Part shown: in pieces, positions 50,001 to 63,733 of the stretch | Layout: each line of letters opens with the position of its first letter | How positions within the stretch are numbered: the stretch's first letter is position 1 | NCBI RefSeq assembly: GCF_041296385.1 | Contig: NW_027184085.1 | Span: 14,441,301-14,505,300 of the forward strand | Direction: 5' to 3' | Source of the DNA: Aphelocoma coerulescens | Lineage: Eukaryota > Chordata > Aves > Passeriformes > Corvidae | Length of the DNA: 64,000 nt | The notes under the pieces: model-generated | Databases searched by the model: none | What the model was told of the DNA's origin: nothing | Seen by the model: the letters and a program-made list of their open reading frames with translations, nothing else | Position numbers and translations under genes: made by a program

Positions 50001-52385
50001 TATACATACCATCCTGCCAAAATTACCAAATTTCTTGTTTAGCAAAATTGTTTATTCAGTGACATTTGCCTACCCTTGAAGAATATAGCAGAAGAAGATA
50101 GCTAAAACTTGTTTTTCTGTTCCCAAGGACTGAGCTTCCACAGTTAATGCTACAGCAGGTCCCATGATTTACTGTGGGAGAAGTCTCAACCCCAGAATTC
50201 TGTCCCAGGCAAAGACAACACACCACTGAAGGTCAGAGAGACAGTTAAACAAGCAGCTTTTTTGCAAACAATTCCCAGCTGGTGGATGTTATATTTTGAG
50301 CTATCAAAGACCCAATTGATAAGAGTTTGCATGTTTGAAGAGAAGGTTTATTCTGAGCAAAAAAACTTCACTTAGAGAACTTTTTGGTTTCATATATGAA
50401 AGCTGGAAAAAAGCACACAGCAGATGGATACAGGAGGGTAATTTTAGTGATGATAATTTTGTGGAAATTCAGCCTGGGATAAAAAACTTATAAAGTATAA
50501 TCTCCTGCTTTTCAGAGGTATTATCAGGGCAATGGGCAGTGGTACTCAGCATAGATAGGATTGCCAAGCTAGGGGCACTGTCATGATGGACAGACTGTCA
50601 GGCAGCAAGTGTCACATTTAGAGGGACCCCAGGACATCCACCCATCTGCCAAGACATTCTCAGGCCACAGAGCATCCACCTCTGCAGCAAACTCAGAGCC
50701 TATGATGATAAAACAAGATTCACCCACACGACGAGAACAGGAGAGACTGGGGACATCACGGGCTCTCCAGTAACTGCAATTAATTGCAGCTTTTGCTATT
50801 TCCTGCTGGTTTAAACCATCACAGAGTTTTAAGCAGAGCAAGACAAGGAACATGCACTGAGACTCCTTTGGATGCCCCAGCAGTAGCAGTGCATGTTACC
50901 ACTGCCCTGGTTCACTGGTCACTGTCTTGGGTGAAGTCAAAGAGAAATGTCCTTCCCAGAACCCCAGAGATCTTGACCACAAGTAATGACAGTACAAAAA
51001 CTGTGTTACCTGAGGCACAAACCTCATCCCTTTTCTCCAAGAATTCCTCCCTTTACCTGTTCTGCTCCTCACATGGGGCCATGATGCTCCATCTTAAAAC
51101 AAGTCCAAGCCCTCCACTTCCATGACCAAAGGACCTCATCTCAACTTGCCTCTTCAGATACCCAGAAATTGTCTTCTATATGAAAGTATAAATTTATCCA
51201 TAACCAACACATAGTCATTTGATCCCGAGCTAATATTATGTTTCAGCTCAAAAAAGCTTTTTTCCTCTCCTCAGCATTTACTACCCAACATATTTATTAA
51301 GAGATATTATATCTCCTCTGACCTTTGTTTGACCTGGCTAAAGGAGCTAAGCTCATCAGAGGAAATGTTGTAATTATTTAAAAATACAATTACCAGTTCT
51401 GCTAACAAGAGAGAATAGAGAGACTACAAAGTCAGGGGACTTCAGCAGTAACAATTAAAATGGGAAGGTGCCTTAGAGGTTTTAGCTGGAGACAGTCATT
51501 AATTTCCCAAAAACGTGTTTTCCCACGAGACACAGAAATGAACAAGTCTTCTACTAAAGATAAGGATAATTCACTTTACACTCCACAATATGAAACCTGT
51601 CCAGCATCCAGCCAGCCTCCAGCTGGAACAGCTCTTTGCATGTCTTCTGGTCTTTGCCAGCATGGATCTCAAGAGGCACCTCCAGCCACAGCACAGGCAG
51701 GGAGTGCAGGAGCTCTGGCAGGAGGCAGAACACTGGCTGTGCCGAGGAGCACTGTTCCACAGGTTATTAGTGAATTTGTTTTCCAATGACATACACCATT
51801 AGACCCACTTGCCTTCATATCCAATCAAGTCTCTTTTCAAGCTTTTTTGAAAAAAAAGCAACCCCCAGGTTCTTTTCTTTATCCAAGTTGTGATTTTAAG
51901 ACACTTAGGTTTTTCCTTTAACATGTCAGAAGTTGTAAGGCAGCTAAAAATTAACTGCGAAATCTGACCCTGCACTGGGGAAGAGGCCTGCCATTAAACC
52001 AGAACCACATGCCAAATACTTCATTTCCAAGAAAGAATAGCAGAAAAAAAGCTTGTGATTTTAATGACAGTCTCGTCCAAGAAGCCAGTGGCTGAACTAA
52101 CTGGACATGAAGCTGTGGCTGGGACATGGCACTGCTCACCAGGGCCTGGGAAGAGAGGACCCAGAAGGGCACCCTTGAGGCATTTGTCTCCTTGTTCAAA
52201 TTGGAGCCCTGCAGAGGTGAGGGGCACATCACTAATACAAACCCACTCTAGCAAGAAGGATTAATCAGCTGCTGAACACTCTACTCTCTCTCTCTCACTG
52301 TGCTGAAATCATGGTGAGTCTTAGAACATCTCTGTGTGTCCAAGAAATGTGTTATATGTAGACAGATAATACGTGTCTGTGTAAG
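47091..52385. other. Non-coding stretch, no gene seen
   Basis: No gene, RNA or element recognised. Open frames of up to 113 codons have no domain similarity. Confidence 0.45.
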
Positions 52386-52389
52386 AACC

Positions 52390-52923
52390 TGCCAGGTTAA
52401 GCCCACCTGGCAACTAAGCACCACACAGCCACTCGCTTACCCTCCACAACCCAGCCCCACCCTGCTGGAATGGGAAGGAGAATCAAAAGTAAAACATGTA
52501 AGATGAGATAACTAAAAAAGAGCAAAATATAACAATAATAATACAACGAGATAAAACTCAAGAAGAAAACAAGTGATGCACAATAAATTGCTCCCCACCT
52601 GCTGACCAATGCCAAACCCTGTCCCCAGTATCCAACTGACCCCTTTTCAGGTAATTCCCCCAGTAGTTTATGTCCTGGCCATGTCAGTCTGTGTATGGAA
52701 TATCCCTTGGCCAGGTCAGGTCAGCTCTCCTGGCCATTCTCCCCCAGCCTTTGTGCACCTGCTCACTGGCAGAGCACAGGACACTGAAATGTCCTTGACA
52801 TGAGGTAAGCACTAATTAGCAACAATCAAAACACCAGTGGACCTCCAACAGGATTCTCATACTGAATCCACAACACAGCACTGTACCAACTACAAAGAAA
52901 TTATCCCAGTCAAAGCCAGGACA
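52390..52923 (-). repeat. ERVL-like avian LTR, antisense
   Basis: On the minus strand it starts TGTCCTGGCTTTGACTGGGA and ends in TTAACCTGGCA. Internal blocks such as TATGGAATATCCCTTGG (plus strand), 'ggtcagctctcctggcc', 'tttgtgcacctgctcac' and ATTATCCCAGTCAAAGCCAGG match the layout of a widespread bird ERVL-type LTR. No flanking duplication is visible, so it is old or trimmed. Confidence 0.65.
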
Positions 52924-54121
52924 AAGTTTCTTCTATAAATGCTAGACAAACTGCTTCCATTTGCATAGAGGAAGAAAAATGTCTTTGCCCTGCAGTCTGA
53001 TAAAGCTTGTAAAAGCTGTAGGAGATTATTTCTCTTCCTCATCTGTAGTACATTTTTACCAAACTGCTACATTTTCATCCATGAACAAAAACATGATAAT
53101 GGGATGCTACAACTCTCTTGTGGCAAACCACACAGTTTACATCCTGCACATGGCCTTATGGGCCTGTCCTGGTACATCTCATGGAGGTTACAAGAGAGCA
53201 CACAGCTTAGAGTTCCTGGCAGAAGCTGGAGGTGAGCAAATGGCTCCAGATGACATTTGGGCTGTCTGCAGGAGGTGCTGAGACACTTGAATCACACAAG
53301 AGCCTGGTATCACCCCAGAGCTGCCTCATCTATTACCTGCCCCACTGCCTGCCCAGGCTGCACTCCAGAAAAGGGAAATAGGGCAGGAAAAAAAAGGCTT
53401 GTATACTCATGGACACGGCCTGCACTCATCTGTGTGGCAAGTGCTTTTCGTGTTGCTCAGCATGATTGAAGCCTGGTATTTCCTAGCTTTCCAGAAAGCA
53501 TCATTCTTTTGATTTATAGTAGCTGATCAATGAAAGAGATGCATACGTTCTCTGGAATAGGGCCCCTTCCAGTGCTGGAGCCTTGGTGTCAGCCAGAGCT
53601 GAGGATAGAGGTTTGCTCTGAACACTTTGGGTTGGAGCACTTTGCTGTGTGCCAAGGCATTGTGCAGGAGCCAAGACAGACTGTAGGGACGTAGTGCCCA
53701 TCCCAATGGCATCAACTGCCTCCTTTGTTGCAACTGCAATAGAGTCAGAAATTCAAGCAACTTCATGACTTTCCTACCTGCTTCAGCCATGTAGTGACAG
53801 CTTTAATTAGTGTAGATAATGCCACAAGAATAAAATCCTGGCATAATGTAGTGTCTCTTGGTGGTATGTAAATGTCAAGACATTCACGGAAGACAAGTGT
53901 TGCAGCAAAACAAATGCTTGTATTTCCATTTACTGAGTGATAGATTAAGATGCAAATGTCACCACATGGCTGAAGGATGCTGTGCAGATAAGTGGAGGAG
54001 GCTCACTGTAGCATGCTGCCCAAGCTGATGTGCACCACCACTCCTGGGAAGGGGCCACCCCAGGCAATTTGTACTAGAGCTGTCCAGGAGGACATGCCAT
54101 GACCAGGCTTAGGTCATTTAT
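52924..54121. other. Non-coding stretch, no gene seen
   Basis: No gene or element recognised. Confidence 0.45.
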
Positions 54122-54580
54122 CATAGACTCACTGAATAATCTGGTTTGGAAGGGAATCTTAAAGATTATCTAGTTCCAACCCTCTTGCCATGGGCAGGGA
54201 ACCTTCCACCTGACCAGGTTTCTCAGAACCCCATTCAGCATGATTTGGACATTTTAAGGGATGGAGCACGCACAGCTTCTCTGGGCAACCTGTTCCAGTG
54301 CCTCACCAAACTCACAGTGAAGGATTCCCTCCTAATATCTAAACTTTGCTCCTCTGAGTTTAAAGCCATTCCATGTGTCCTGTCACTAGATGCCCGTGTA
54401 AAAAGTCCTTCTCCAGCTTCCTTGTAGAACACCCCCATAGATACAGGAAGATGCTATACAGTCTCCCCAGAGCCTTTTCTTCTCCAGGCTGAAAACCCCC
54501 AAATCTTTCAGCCTCTTTGTTGTGGGATACATTCCTGCAGCTCTTTCCTCACTGGATTAATCCTGCCTCCAGCTGATGAG
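54122..54580 (-). repeat. CR1 LINE 3' fragment, antisense
   Basis: Reads leftward as CR1: ATAGACTCACTGAATAATCTGG at the left is the reverse complement of the 3' tail, followed by TCTAGTTCCAACCCTCTTGCCATGGGCAGGG, 'gcaacctgttccagtgcctcacca', 'aaagtccttctccagcttccttg' and 'cttctccaggctgaa', all in the order expected of CR1. Diverged but continuous. Confidence 0.85.
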
Positions 54581-56699
54581 ATATCTGTCTTGGCCATAAA
54601 TCATGCATAGGCAAAAGAAAAGCACAGGTCCTTGCAGGAAGAGATGAGGAGAGAGAGGCAGAGAGGACCATTTTCCCATAGTCCTTCACACAGGGAGGAC
54701 TTGGGCTCCAAGGCACCTTGACAGTATAAGCAATAAATAGTAACAGGATATAACCAGGACACAGGACTTCAGTTTGAAGATGATATAACTTTAAATTAAA
54801 TTAGCCTTTATGTTCTCTTCAAATCCTAATCTAATTTCACTGACATTTTCAGAAGTCTCCAACAATATACACAGCACAATTAATGCATTAAAAATTCAAA
54901 TGGCAGGTCAAAGATAAGCTAGCAAATGAAGAACAGAAATTGTTTTCTAAAAGGCAACAAGTCCTTTCTTCCATTTGTCTCGCTTTTACTGTTGGCATTG
55001 AATAATATTTTCCATTTCAGGATTTTTAAATGTGGACCCAGGTTTCATAAGCATATGTAGCTACAACCTCTGAACACCACCAGGTCAACAGGTCATGATC
55101 ACAGCCTTGTGCAGCCTCCCAACTCCTCGTCACAACAGGAGCAGCCCAAGTCTGCCAGACACAGTGCACAAACATGTGCAAGACTTTCACGTGCACCATT
55201 TACTGTGTGACTGAGGATGAGTCTCATCCCCTTCACTCCTGCTGAAAAAGAACCCAACAGCAGTAGGAAGGGCCAATGAAGACCTTGCAGTTGGAAGAAC
55301 TTGTAATTTTATACAGCTCCTGAATCCCTGAGGAAATATCCTGGAGTAGCTAAAAGATTATCTGCTTTTTATTCAGCCAAAAAGGGATTTATCTGAGAGA
55401 GGTGCTACAACAGAGGAATTCCCTCATGTGATGATGTCAAGAAGAATGTTGATACCTAACTTAGAGAAAACAGTCTAAAACTCCACATTATTCCAGCCAA
55501 TTCCAGCAAAAAGCAGGATTTTCATAAGCAGGCAGCTTAGGTGAAAAAATCAATGATTAAAAATGTCAGTGATGGTTTTCATCTAAGAAATGACAGAAAC
55601 GACCAGAAAACACTGTAATTTAGACATGCTAAAACAGGCTCTAGGAAAAATCAGTCAAACCGTTTCCTCACTACACATTAATGACATCCTTTCCTTCAGC
55701 AAAGAATTTTTCCAGCAGTGCCCCACACTGTGGGGAAATTGCAATACATAAATTTCTTTTCCAAGTAGGTGATTTAAAACAATATTAAAGCAAGGCAGAG
55801 TGAAATTGTTACATTTCTTTTGTCTGAAGGACCGAAAGCCGATCTTCCCTACTGTCAATATTTCAGTCTTTAATGCATCTATTTTCTTAAGATTTTTGTT
55901 TTCTTTTTAAATCGGATAAGCCCCTAGATAGGATAGCCTGGTTTTTGCAGCTAATGCTGCTCCAGAAGGCAGGTCTCCTTTGCCCCTTTCCCCAGCTTTT
56001 GTAGGTCTCCTGTCATGAGCACCGTCCTGCAACACCTGCCCATGAACATGGCCACGAGCTGTGGGTGAGAGACAGAAAAGTGATTAATGGAAATAGCTTC
56101 CCTGCAGTCCACATGCAAAGGCACACACCTGCCAGACAGGAATACAACTCCAGCTTTTCCCACTTCCAAAAACCTGAATTTATCTGCAGACAGTCCTGTC
56201 CTCAGTAGAAATGTTCTTGTAAAGCTGAGCACATCGCATCAAAGGGGAGGGCAGGCCACATTTGGGGGATGTGGCCATCACTCACTGAGGAGCACAGGAG
56301 GTTGTGGAAAACCAGTAAAGCCACTACAGACTGAGCAGAGTCTTGGAAGAAAGGACCAGACTGCAGGGTGCAGCAGGAACCAACAGGATTTTGGTGGGGG
56401 TTTTGTTTGGTTGTTTCTTTATTTTAACTCCTCATTTCTATTCTGTATCACTTTGAGGTTTTTCATCAATTTTTCAGTTTGCTGCTCAGGCCCTAGGGTT
56501 CAAAGCCTCTTGGTGTCCTTGGCAACCGTGGCAAGGGAGTGGTGCTGCAGCTGCCCTCAGATCTGGCACTGGCTGAAGGCCCATCAAGAAAAGGGGATCT
56601 ATCCACAGACCATTCCATTTTCATTCAAAGGCAATATGAGCTTAAGAAGGAGAAAGAATGCAAAACATTCTAAAAGCTCATGATTTGCAATATTACAGG
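54581..56699. other. Non-coding stretch, no gene seen
   Basis: No gene recognised. A plus-strand open frame of 198 codons at 56087-56683 has no domain, no codon pattern that convinces and no neighbouring exon signals. Confidence 0.45.
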
Positions 56700-56870
56700 C
56701 TGTGTGACTTGAAAAGGCATCTTTGGAGGTCATCTTGTCTAAAGCCCCTGCTCAAGCAGGTCACCCAGGGCAGGTTGCTCAGAGCAGCATCCACTCAAGT
56801 TTTGAATATCCTCAGGGATGGAGACTGCACACCTTCTCTGGGCTGCCCAAGGCATGAAGAAGGAGCTGAT
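56700..56870 (-). repeat. CR1 LINE 3' fragment, antisense
   Basis: GGAGGTCATCTTGTCTAAAGCCCCTGCTCAAGCAGG, 'cacccagggcaggttgctcag' and 'tcctcagggatggagactgcac' follow the CR1 3' consensus in antisense order. Confidence 0.8.
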
Positions 56871-57026
56871 AGGCCTGATGTCACCATCACAAGTATTTCA
56901 GTTTTTCTAACGTGGCAGTGGAGAAAGTAGCTTTCGTCTTTCTCAGCTCATGCTTAGCACAACTATAAAAGTCAGTTTCCACCAACTTCAGATGTGTCCA
57001 GTCAAATATATTTCCCACTAAATTAG

Positions 57027-57085
57027 TGAATCAGAGAAACATTTAGCTTGGAAAAGACCTTTAAGATCATCAAGTCCAACTGTAA
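57027..57085 (-). repeat. CR1 LINE 3' tail scrap, antisense
   Basis: 'gtgaatcagagaaacatttagcttggaaaagacctttaagatcatcaagtccaac' is the antisense CR1 3' tail; its body is missing. Because it repeats the tail region it must be a separate insertion from the fragment at 56700. Confidence 0.7.
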
Positions 57086-60000
57086 GAGACATGGATGAAA
57101 GAATACAAAGAACTAGAAAGCGCCAGTTGCTGTGAGCAATCCAAAATTCCTCTTGCATGAAGGTTTTTTCAGCAGCGTTTGATGCCTGTGTCAGGCCCCA
57201 GAGCAAGAAGGGAAGGCTGCCTTTGTGTGTGCAAGCTCTGCAGTGCCTGAGCCATGTCATCCTGACCAGCTGAGATTCTGCTTGTAGGTTTATTAGCAGA
57301 CTATATACACAACACCTTGTCTTTTGCTCAAGCTTGATCTTTCCAAATATTAATGCCTCTGCCAATTATCCTACAACAAGACTTGAACACCAGCTAACAC
57401 GCTTCATGACACCACCCATGGAGAACAACCTCACCTCCATTGCAGGCTACCTTTCCACTCCAGGGGCTAACAGGAACATTCAAGCACTGTTCCATTCCAC
57501 TGCCATTGCTGGCAGTATGCTTGATGGCTGCAGCCTCACTGCCCTCCCCGATAAATCTGTGCCTGCGGTGGAGCAAAGCCTGTCAGCTTCCCCACTGCAC
57601 CCCACCATCCCTGGTGGCACACAGAGCAGCCTCATGGGGAGCCACTGGTTGAGATTTCCCAGTTTGCTGCAGCAGCACTACCCCAAACACTGGGAAAGGT
57701 ATCTAACACTGCTCCCAGCAGGTAGCTGCCATTGTGCCACATCCCCACCAGTCAGCCCAGCCCTTGGGAGCAGCTGCTTGGATGGAGCAGTCTGGGAATT
57801 TAGCAGCCCAGATGTCAATGCAGAATCTGGGCATGGTCCTGCCAGTGTGTGCTGTCCAGTAAAGGGAAGGCCTCAGATGTGAGTTTAGGTTAGTCTTTGC
57901 TTCTCTTTCCCTTGGCTTTTTCACCTGCAGACGAAGGGATGCCTGCAGGAAGTACAGCGGGGCTTGACCCATTCATCTTTCTACACCTCCCCCCGGGGCC
58001 TTTCCAACAACATCAGCCCTGCTGCACCCACTCAGTGTCATCACTGCCCTTATATTATACAGCTGGTCTGCTTGAAATCCTCTTTGGAGTTAATTTATTT
58101 CCCTAATAACACTGTGTATCTGCCTGGGTGTCCCTGTGAGCCCCTTTAGGGGTGCACTAGGAGACAGCACCATCTCCTTGCTGTTTCACCATGCGCTGGC
58201 ATGGCCTTGGCACACCTGGATGTGCAGGAGTGTACAACTTCTGATTTGGAGAATAAAGTTGCTGGGGTTTAGATATAAGTTTAAAGAAGGATCTCTCTTC
58301 TGCCTGTCATGGAGGACAGATGCCTTCTACAAGGGACCCCTGCAAGACCTGGACATATCAGTTTCCCTGGTGTACCTCCTGCTGTTTTGGCTTGCCAAGC
58401 AGTCCCTTCCAGAGATTGGGGTGTAGAGGCTGGTGGGGAACAGTGACATCTGGGACAGTTTGCCTCTCTCATCACAGGCCACTGAGGCTGAGGCAGGCCC
58501 AGCACCTCCGTTAGATCCCAGCACACTTCAGCCTCCAGCTGATGCCTTAATCCTTGCTGTGGTTTTACTTGCTCCCCTGATCTCTCAGGGACATTTTAAC
58601 TCCTTACCAGGTGGGGTGAAGAGTAAAAGTGGCAGGGTGGGACACACAAAAAGACAAAGGACAGGAAGAATTTATGTCCCTTAATTTGAATATACCAGAA
58701 CAACACAGTACCTGACCCTCAAGTTATTCATGTACCTGTCCTGTTTCTTTGAGATGTTCTATGGCATCCCTTTGAAGGAGGCTGTTTGGATGTATTAAAA
58801 TAAAGGAAGCATTTTCCCAGTCCCTCCTGGTCTTACACATCCAGCAATTACAGGCTGACATCCAGAGCTGGGCTTGAGTTCCTCTAGGATTCAAAACTTT
58901 TGGTTTCAGTTTCCACATTTGCAAACTTGGTGCCACAGCAGTCTCTTACTATGCAGTAACTCACCTTGTGGATCTATAGAAGCCCATATTTCTGTGAAGA
59001 AAAATCAATTTTTTTTCTTATTGCTGCAGATATGCAATACCACAATGTTAGATTGCTTCTTCTAGAAACATTTCTGAGTACACGAAGGGAGTGAAATCAC
59101 AGACAACCCTTCCAACTGCTGGCTTTTGTGAACCGAAAATCGAGTAGTAGAAGTCACCCATTACCCCAGAGATAAATGAAGATCGAGAATTTAAAGAAGA
59201 GGGACTGAAAAGACCTCCCTTGGGTCTTTTTCTTAATTGCACAATGCATAGCTGAAGTAAATAAAGGGAAACTTGTGCTGGAGCACACAGGAGCAAGAGG
59301 CAGCAGGTAAGTGAATTAAAGCCCTCAAGTGGGCATGAGTCTCCCTTAGCAAACACTGAGTGAGAAGCAGCCAGTTCCCTTCACCAAGTGCCTGGGAGGT
59401 CACACCCTGGGGCCAGGATCAGTGCCCAGCTGTGGAGTCAGAGAAAAGAGCAGGTGAAATTCAGCAGTGAGAACTCGAAGGGGGTGAAACCAACGCTGCA
59501 AAATTAGTTCAGTGTGTCAGGAGATCACTTCAACGTAGAAAGGGAGCAGCTAAGAAAGCCATGAATGTTCCATACAGCTTTCATTTGCTTCCATCGGTCA
59601 TTGTTACAGTGCCATCCTACATGTCACCAGATGGCATTTTTTGTGCTCTGGCTGTAAATGCATTATAGCAGGACAGTGCCTACCACTGTGAGGTGCTGAT
59701 AAGCTGTGCTGAACCCCATATACCTTCACATGAGAAATCAGGAGAACAGTGTTTTGCAGAGTTTTACGTCCTGTGGTGCCCATCAGCAGCTACATCCTTC
59801 CCAAACTCCAGCTTTCTCGAAGTCTTAAGTTGTGCTACTTTGATCTTGTGAAAGTGCTCTAACCTCCTTCAGGCAATCATGGCCCTGCTCACATCATTTC
59901 ACTGATCCTATGATAAAAAGATTTCCCTTTACTCCAAACACCACAGGCACCAATGTCTGATCAGCTGTGGACAGGTCCACTCTCCATCCTGGTGATGGTT

Positions 60001-62290
60001 TCCAACAAAACAAATCACTCAGTTTCTGTAAGCAGAGAGACTGGCTCGTGAAGCCAGCTAATATGCTAAGAGGTGGACAAACATGAGTTTGATGAAGAAA
60101 GAGCATATCTTGTGTGCTCCAATGGTCTCCTCATGAGTTGGGTTGGCAGTGAATTCCCAAGTTCTGTTCCATTAGTATCAGCTGCTGACAGTGCTCCCAG
60201 GAAGGAAAAACTTAAGATGAAAAATCAAGTGTGTAAGAAAAAGGCAAACAACTGCCTGTGGGGAGATTTCTGGTGTCCAGGCAATGACATGATGTTGACC
60301 CCTTTGGGTGTCTAAACACTATCCAAGGTGTTTAAACATGTTTCAGAGTATTCGACCTCAAACCTCTGAACATATCACTTTTGGAAATGTTGTACTGAGT
60401 GGGATGCACCCTTTAAAGAGAGTCCAGGCAAAGCAGGCAAGAGGGTGAGGGGCCAGCAGGGATCCAAGCAGTTTGTTTGTTCTACCACCTCAGCACACTG
60501 TCCAGCACAGGCTATCCATCTGGAAAGCCCCTTTGTTCAAAACTAAGCTGCTCTTTGCTTCAAAGCCTGAGCTACTGCATCACTACTTTAAAAAACTCAA
60601 AAGGCTGGTTATTTGTCAATGTAGAAAGAAACTTTTTAAAAGTATTTGTTCCTCTGCCTTGCAGGAGTTGATCAAAACCTCTCCAGCACTGGGGAGGGAG
60701 CATTTTTTGCTCAGTTATCTGCAACTTGAAAGCTGCTGTCTGGTCAGCCTTTGAAAACAACTTCCCAGAGAATACCTAGAAGCTGCTTATTTTATTTTGC
60801 AAATACATTGAAAATAAATGCTTCTGTTGCACTAAGAGGGAACATTTTTATCTTTTTTTTAAGTGGATTTTTATTCTGAACTGTTTTATTTTGCATTTCA
60901 TTGAAACAAAATGTTCTAAATAGTGGATTTAAAATTAATATTTATCTCATTTTGTAAAGGAGATTTCATGCTTTGGGCTTTCTTTTCATGTTGCTACAAA
61001 AACAAATAGCAACAATCTGGGGCTTTCCCAGGAAAAGGAGTATTGAATTTCAACCATATCTGGTTAAAAATTTCAATTGTTATAGTCTCAAACATAGGAA
61101 TTGTGGAGTTTTCTCAGTATCTTTACAAACAGTGATTTTTTTTATTCCATTTTTCCTGAAGTTAACAAAGATTAGTGAGCTAGCAGAAGAGGCTAGGGAA
61201 GAGTCTAATTTGTTGTTTCTTAATGGCACAGATGTAAAACATTATCTAGATCCCTATTTACAGCTAATAGCAAGATAACATACCCAAGAGACAAATCATA
61301 GGCTCTGTAAAGTGCACGATAGCTCCGAAACACAGTACCCCACAGCATTCAGCAAATAACAAAGGCTTGCAAAGGCATTATTAAGTTTATTGTTAGAGAG
61401 TAATGATGATGGGAATGGACACAGGACTATAAATAATATAATTTCATGAAAGGCTGCCAAGAGAAAAAATTGAAACCACCACCATTGCAGCACGACCACG
61501 GAAGTGAACAGGGGTGAATCCCTGCAGAGGGTGACGGAGGAGGGTCCTGGACCAGCTGCTCTGAAAGCTGGTGGGAGGGTGCTCAGCCACTCCAGTGACC
61601 CTTACTTAAAGGGAAAAACATGGTCTGAAATCCCATTTGTTTGCCTTCAGTTCTTGTTTCCAGGCTTTTGGCAGGGTTGCAGTTTCCCTGAGAGGGAACA
61701 TTTCTTTTGCTGAAGTGTCGGCTAGAGTGGTATGAGATGCCACAGTGGAGGGTCTCTAGGCATGCTGTGGCGGGTGGGTACCCAAAACCAGGCAGCACAG
61801 CTTCAGCAGGGCTGAAGGCTTTCAGCCTTGATAAGAGAAAAAAAACGTGATTTTTTTTTGCATTTCCTGCTGAGAGCAGTCTCGTTTGCCGACTAAAGCA
61901 CTTCCCTCTCGTGTTATCTTGTGGCAGAGCAGAAAACCTGCCCTACTGATAATTTGGGAACACACGCCTCTCCCCATGTTTTATGCAGCACTTCCCTGTG
62001 GCCCCACAATACTCTACACAGCATGATAAATCCCACGAAATAGTCATGTAATATCCTCATCTTTTTCCAAGGTTACTTGAGGACTTCCATGGTGAGCAAC
62101 TTGGTGTGCAGATACAGCTTTTTACCGGCTAGGCTCATAGTTCAATGCCTCAAAAAGCCTCGGGCAGCCTAGAGAGGCAGCACGGACAATCCAGCATTTC
62201 AGTAGCTCTAGAAGCAGCAAATAGTAGCTGCAAAGCTGGTATCACCAGCAGAAGCAAAGAGGGAGAAATATAGCCTTCGGTTTGCCTAAT
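57086..62290. other. Non-coding stretch, no gene seen
   Basis: No gene recognised. The plus-strand frame at 57334-57882 (182 codons) is the longest open frame but shows no domain, signal peptide or repeat. Confidence 0.45.
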
Positions 62291-62293
62291 TCC

Positions 62294-62587
62294 TGCAATT
62301 AGAAGCTTTCAAATAGAAACAGACGACAAGATGTTTGCAGAAAGGGTGCAAGCCAAAGAGGGCAGGCCCCCCCTTGGTCCCCCTTGTGCCCTTCTTTTAT
62401 TCGGAGAAGGGGAAAGGGGAGGACTGGGGGCGGACCCGGGGTGAGCGGCCAATCAGACACTGCTAAAGAGTTTGAGTTACATTTGGTTTTGCCCGCGCTT
62501 GGAACAAAGGGGTTCAGAGCACATGGCAGAGGCAAGTCCTGGCTTGTCTTGGAGAGGGGGAGGGGAAGCTCAGAGCAGGAAGCAACA
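62294..62587 (-). repeat. 3' LTR of class II endogenous retrovirus
   Basis: On the minus strand it starts TGTTGCTTCC directly after a purine tract and carries a CCAAT-type box (GATTGGCCGC), then GAATAAAAG as TATA or polyadenylation signal. It probably ends at AATTGCA (62294) or at TAGGCA (62283); the matching 5' LTR is outside the window so the end cannot be fixed. Confidence 0.6.
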
Positions 62588-62612
62588 ATTCCCTATTTTT
62601 TTTTTCTTTAAA
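62588..62612 (-). other. Polypurine tract
   Basis: Minus-strand AAAGAAAAAAAAAATAGGGA directly precedes the LTR start; it would prime plus-strand DNA synthesis in the parent virus. Confidence 0.6.
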
Positions 62613-62944
62613 GCTGGGTTGTAACTCTTAGTAACTTAAAGTGCATAGAACAGTAACAAAACAACAGTGCAAAACATAATTGGAATCTATCATCCCTACA
62701 ACTCAACAGTACCTAGGATGTCTTTAAACAGTTCCCCAGTGAAAACTCAGGGGGTTAGCCAGGACATCTGTGGTATGGGGTATCAGGTTGAAGATTTACA
62801 AAATACCGTGCAAAATGTAAGTGCAAAACAGTGCAATTTAAGGGATTAACATCAAAATCTGCAGTAGGGAGTTGACATGAGGGTGCAAAATAAGGATCCT
62901 TTTTACAGCATCTCCTCCAGGAGGCAGTTTTAACCTCCTTGACT

Positions 62945-63733
62945 TTAGAGGAAGTGACATAAGGTTTTTACCCATTTCCCTGGGATCCACCTCAGTCCTT
63001 GAGGAGTAGATACACTGGCATACCCACGTCCCCAAGTTAGAAGTTTGTATGGTCCTTGGATTTTTTGAGTCTCTAGGTCCCGGATCAGGACTTCTGGATT
63101 TTCCTTCAGTTTCTGCCTCCCGGTGTTCTGGAAATGATGATAGATGGGAGGGTTTGGGTCCTCAAAGGTGCTGTTCAGGAAGTTTATGGTAAACAGTGCT
63201 TTGCTGAGTCTGAGGACACGTGAGTTGAGTTTAGTGGTCCCTGACTGTTGTAGCAGCATTCGCTTGAGGGCTTGATGGGCACGTTCAACAATGCCCTGCC
63301 CAGCTGGGGAGGGAGGGATACCTGTAACATGTCGAAATCCCCACTGCTGATGAAAGTTTTTTAACTCTTGAGAGGTGTAGGCAGGTCCATTATCAGTTTT
63401 TATCTCCTCAGTTATACCAAGCACAGCAAAAGCTGGGACAAGATGTTTTTCAACGTCCTTAGCTTTTTCACCTGCATGTGCAGAGGCATATATAGCACCA
63501 GAGAAGGTATCAATAGAAACATGAACATATTTTAATCTCCCAAATTCAGGGAAATGTGTGACATCCATCTGCCACACTTCACCACTATTAATGCCTGTAG
63601 GATTGACCCCCATGCCCAGTGATGGAAGCTGTAGCTTCTGGCAGTTGGGACATGTTGCCACTATTGCTTTTGCCTGTCTGCAGCAGATGGAACATGCAGA
63701 TAAGAGCAGGAATATTTTGATGGTACATGGCAT
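62945..63733 (-). pseudogene. Retroviral integrase (class II, DD35E), 5' frameshifted
   Basis: The frame reads the end of the zinc-binding part (CPNC, residues 28-31), then the catalytic core with D57 (in WQMDVTHF), D114 (in KTDNGPAY) and E150 (in GIVERAHQ), 35 residues apart for the last pair, and the C-terminal strand-rich domain (GPYKLLTWGRGYASVSTP). Integrase joins viral DNA to host DNA. The family look is that of beta-type (ERVK-like) viruses. All three acidic residues are kept and the core is free of stops. The frame that holds the His pair of the zinc domain is the one at 63588-63932; a single frameshift near 63690-63730 separates them, so this copy is broken. Only about 350 bases lie between the stop and the LTR. 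Confidence 0.88.

Noticed and set aside
56087..56683. Plus-strand open frame of 198 codons
   Set aside because: No recognisable domain; overlaps ordinary non-coding sequence and stops just before a CR1 scrap.
57334..57882. Plus-strand open frame of 182 codons
   Set aside because: No domain, signal peptide or repeat; composition fits chance; no exon signals around it.
60973..61278. Plus-strand frame ending in a charged segment (KISELAEEAREESNLLF)
   Set aside because: Looks slightly gene-like at its end, but no family recognised and no clear splice sites.
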